DNA from: Gracilaria caudata
Lineage: Eukaryota > Rhodophyta > Florideophyceae > Gracilariales > Gracilariaceae
Length of the DNA: 29,305 bases
Direction: 5' to 3'
Assembly (NCBI GenBank): GCA_030374735.1
Contig: JASCIV010000242.1
Coordinates: 1 to 29,305 of the forward strand
Under the pieces are notes generated by a model, which saw only the letters and a list, made by a program, of their open reading frames with translations, did not search any database and was not told where the DNA came from. The position numbers were made by a program, and so were the translations under genes. Each line of letters opens with the position of its first letter. The first letter of the stretch is position 1. Positions 28,712-29,305 of this stretch are shown here, one piece after another.

Positions 28712-29305
28712 TTACGAAAGGGCCCCAGCGATACCAAGACCAGGGGCCCCAAGACCCCCGGCACCGCCACCGGCAAGATTCGTAAATGTTCCTGAGTTCG
28801 TGGCAGTACCGTCGCCTGCAACTGCAATTCCTGAACCTCCTGTGCCAAGCGCACCAGTGAAAGTACCAGGGGAACCATCACCTCCACCACCGTTACCTGC
28901 GCTGGCGATCACAGCTGTTGCATCTGCCGGTCCGCCAGGACCGCCAGCCCCTCCCGTACCAGTGGCCGTGGCCGTGGCTGTATCAGTTGGTGGAGCCGGA
29001 GCTGGTGCTGGAGCCGGAGCGGGGGCTGGAGCTGGGGCGGGGGCTGGAGCCGGAGCTGGAGCAGGGGCTGGAGCAGGAGCGGGGGCCGGAGCAGGAGCGG
29101 GGGCCGGAGCCGGAGCCGGAGCGGGCGCTGGAGCAGGCGCAGGAGCTGGGGCCGGAGCGGGTGCTGGAGCGGGTGCTGGAGCTGGAGCGGGGGCCGAAGC
29201 GCGCTTCGATTTTGGCTTCCTCTTGGAGGGGAATCCAAAGCCGCCTCCCCCGCCACCGATGGCACCTCCACCGACGGCACCTCCACCGACGGCACCACCT
29301 AACCC
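28712..29305 (-). CDS. Gly-rich protein with Ala-Pro linker (member C), 5' end missing
   Basis: The frame is open to the window edge, so the start and any signal peptide lie outside; 197 residues are visible. In order: a glycine-rich start with GGGAVGGGA units, a basic patch (FPSKRKPKSKRAS), a long uninterrupted Ala-Pro repeat, a Thr-Ala segment, then a glycine-rich C-terminal domain. That domain matches gene A closely: TGTGGAGGPGG, GSGIAVAGDG and GTFTNLAGG correspond to TGTGGAGGPGG, ASGVALAGDG and GSFTNIAAG. The three family members thus share the Gly-rich domain and differ in the linker: none in A, PTPTPVA heptads in B, Ala-Pro in C. Ala-Pro runs are typical of wall-associated arabinogalactan-like and extensin-like proteins. 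Apparent ATG-less shorter frames inside are fragments of this one. Confidence 0.72.
   Translation of the reverse strand, partial: GLGGAVGGGAVGGGAIGGGGGGFGFPSKRKPKSKRASAPAPAPAPAPAPAPAPAPAPAPAPAPAPAPAPAPAPAPAPAPAPAPAPAPAPAPAPAPAPAPAPAPAPPTDTATATATGTGGAGGPGGPADATAVIASAGNGGGGDGSPGTFTGALGTGGSGIAVAGDGTATNSGTFTNLAGGGAGGLGAPGLGIAGALS
28999..29190 (-). repeat. Ala-Pro coding hexanucleotide repeat
   Basis: About 190 bp made of repeated GCN-CCN codons (GGAGCN on the plus strand) encoding the Ala-Pro linker of gene C. Third positions vary freely between units, which shows selection for the dipeptide rather than simple recent slippage. Confidence 0.8.

Noticed and set aside
28687..28890. Leu/Val-rich 67-codon minus-strand frame
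   Set aside because: It is an out-of-frame reading of the glycine-rich domain of gene C.

Overview
The window reads as nuclear DNA of a eukaryote. It has long intronless genes spaced by kilobases, TATA boxes at fixed distances upstream of start codons, and secretory signal peptides of eukaryotic type. There are no operons or ribosome-binding sites. A multi-domain RNA-end-processing protein, a GH16 galactanase-type enzyme, secreted GMC oxidoreductases and small secreted glycine-rich or cysteine/tyrosine-rich proteins together fit a multicellular red alga (florideophyte, for example a Chondrus-like species). That assignment is inference from gene content; nothing in the sequence proves it.

Layout. 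1-2820: no recognisable gene, only degenerate repeats. About 2820-5910: a GC-rich, hairpin-rich non-coding block with one convincing nested stem, a few group II intron-like words and an 18-bp perfect palindrome. 5911-7600: AT-rich spacer with a perfect 17-bp hairpin. 7601-8092: small secreted Gly/Asp-rich gene (A) with its TATA box. 8093-11215: no supported gene. 11216-11767: second member of the same family (B), with a Pro/Thr linker. 13316-14247: GH16 hydrolase. 16136-16624: small secreted Cys/Tyr-rich protein. 18479-21688: a 1069-residue protein with four domains (MJ1316, endonuclease/exonuclease/phosphatase, 2H phosphoesterase, poly(A) polymerase). 23882-25483 and 26252-27874: tandem duplicated secreted GMC oxidoreductases. 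28712-29305: third Gly-rich family member (C), cut by the window edge, with a long Ala-Pro linker.

How the genes relate. Six of the eight genes look secreted (A, B, C by homology, the Cys/Tyr protein and the two GMCs), and GH16 acts on cell-wall type glycans in known relatives. Much of the window therefore appears devoted to the cell surface or wall. The small secreted genes share one promoter plan: TATAAAAC about 105-116 bp before the ATG. The RNA-end protein is the exception; it is probably intracellular and has no visible TATA box. I see no CRISPR array, complete tRNA, rRNA or intact transposon gene.
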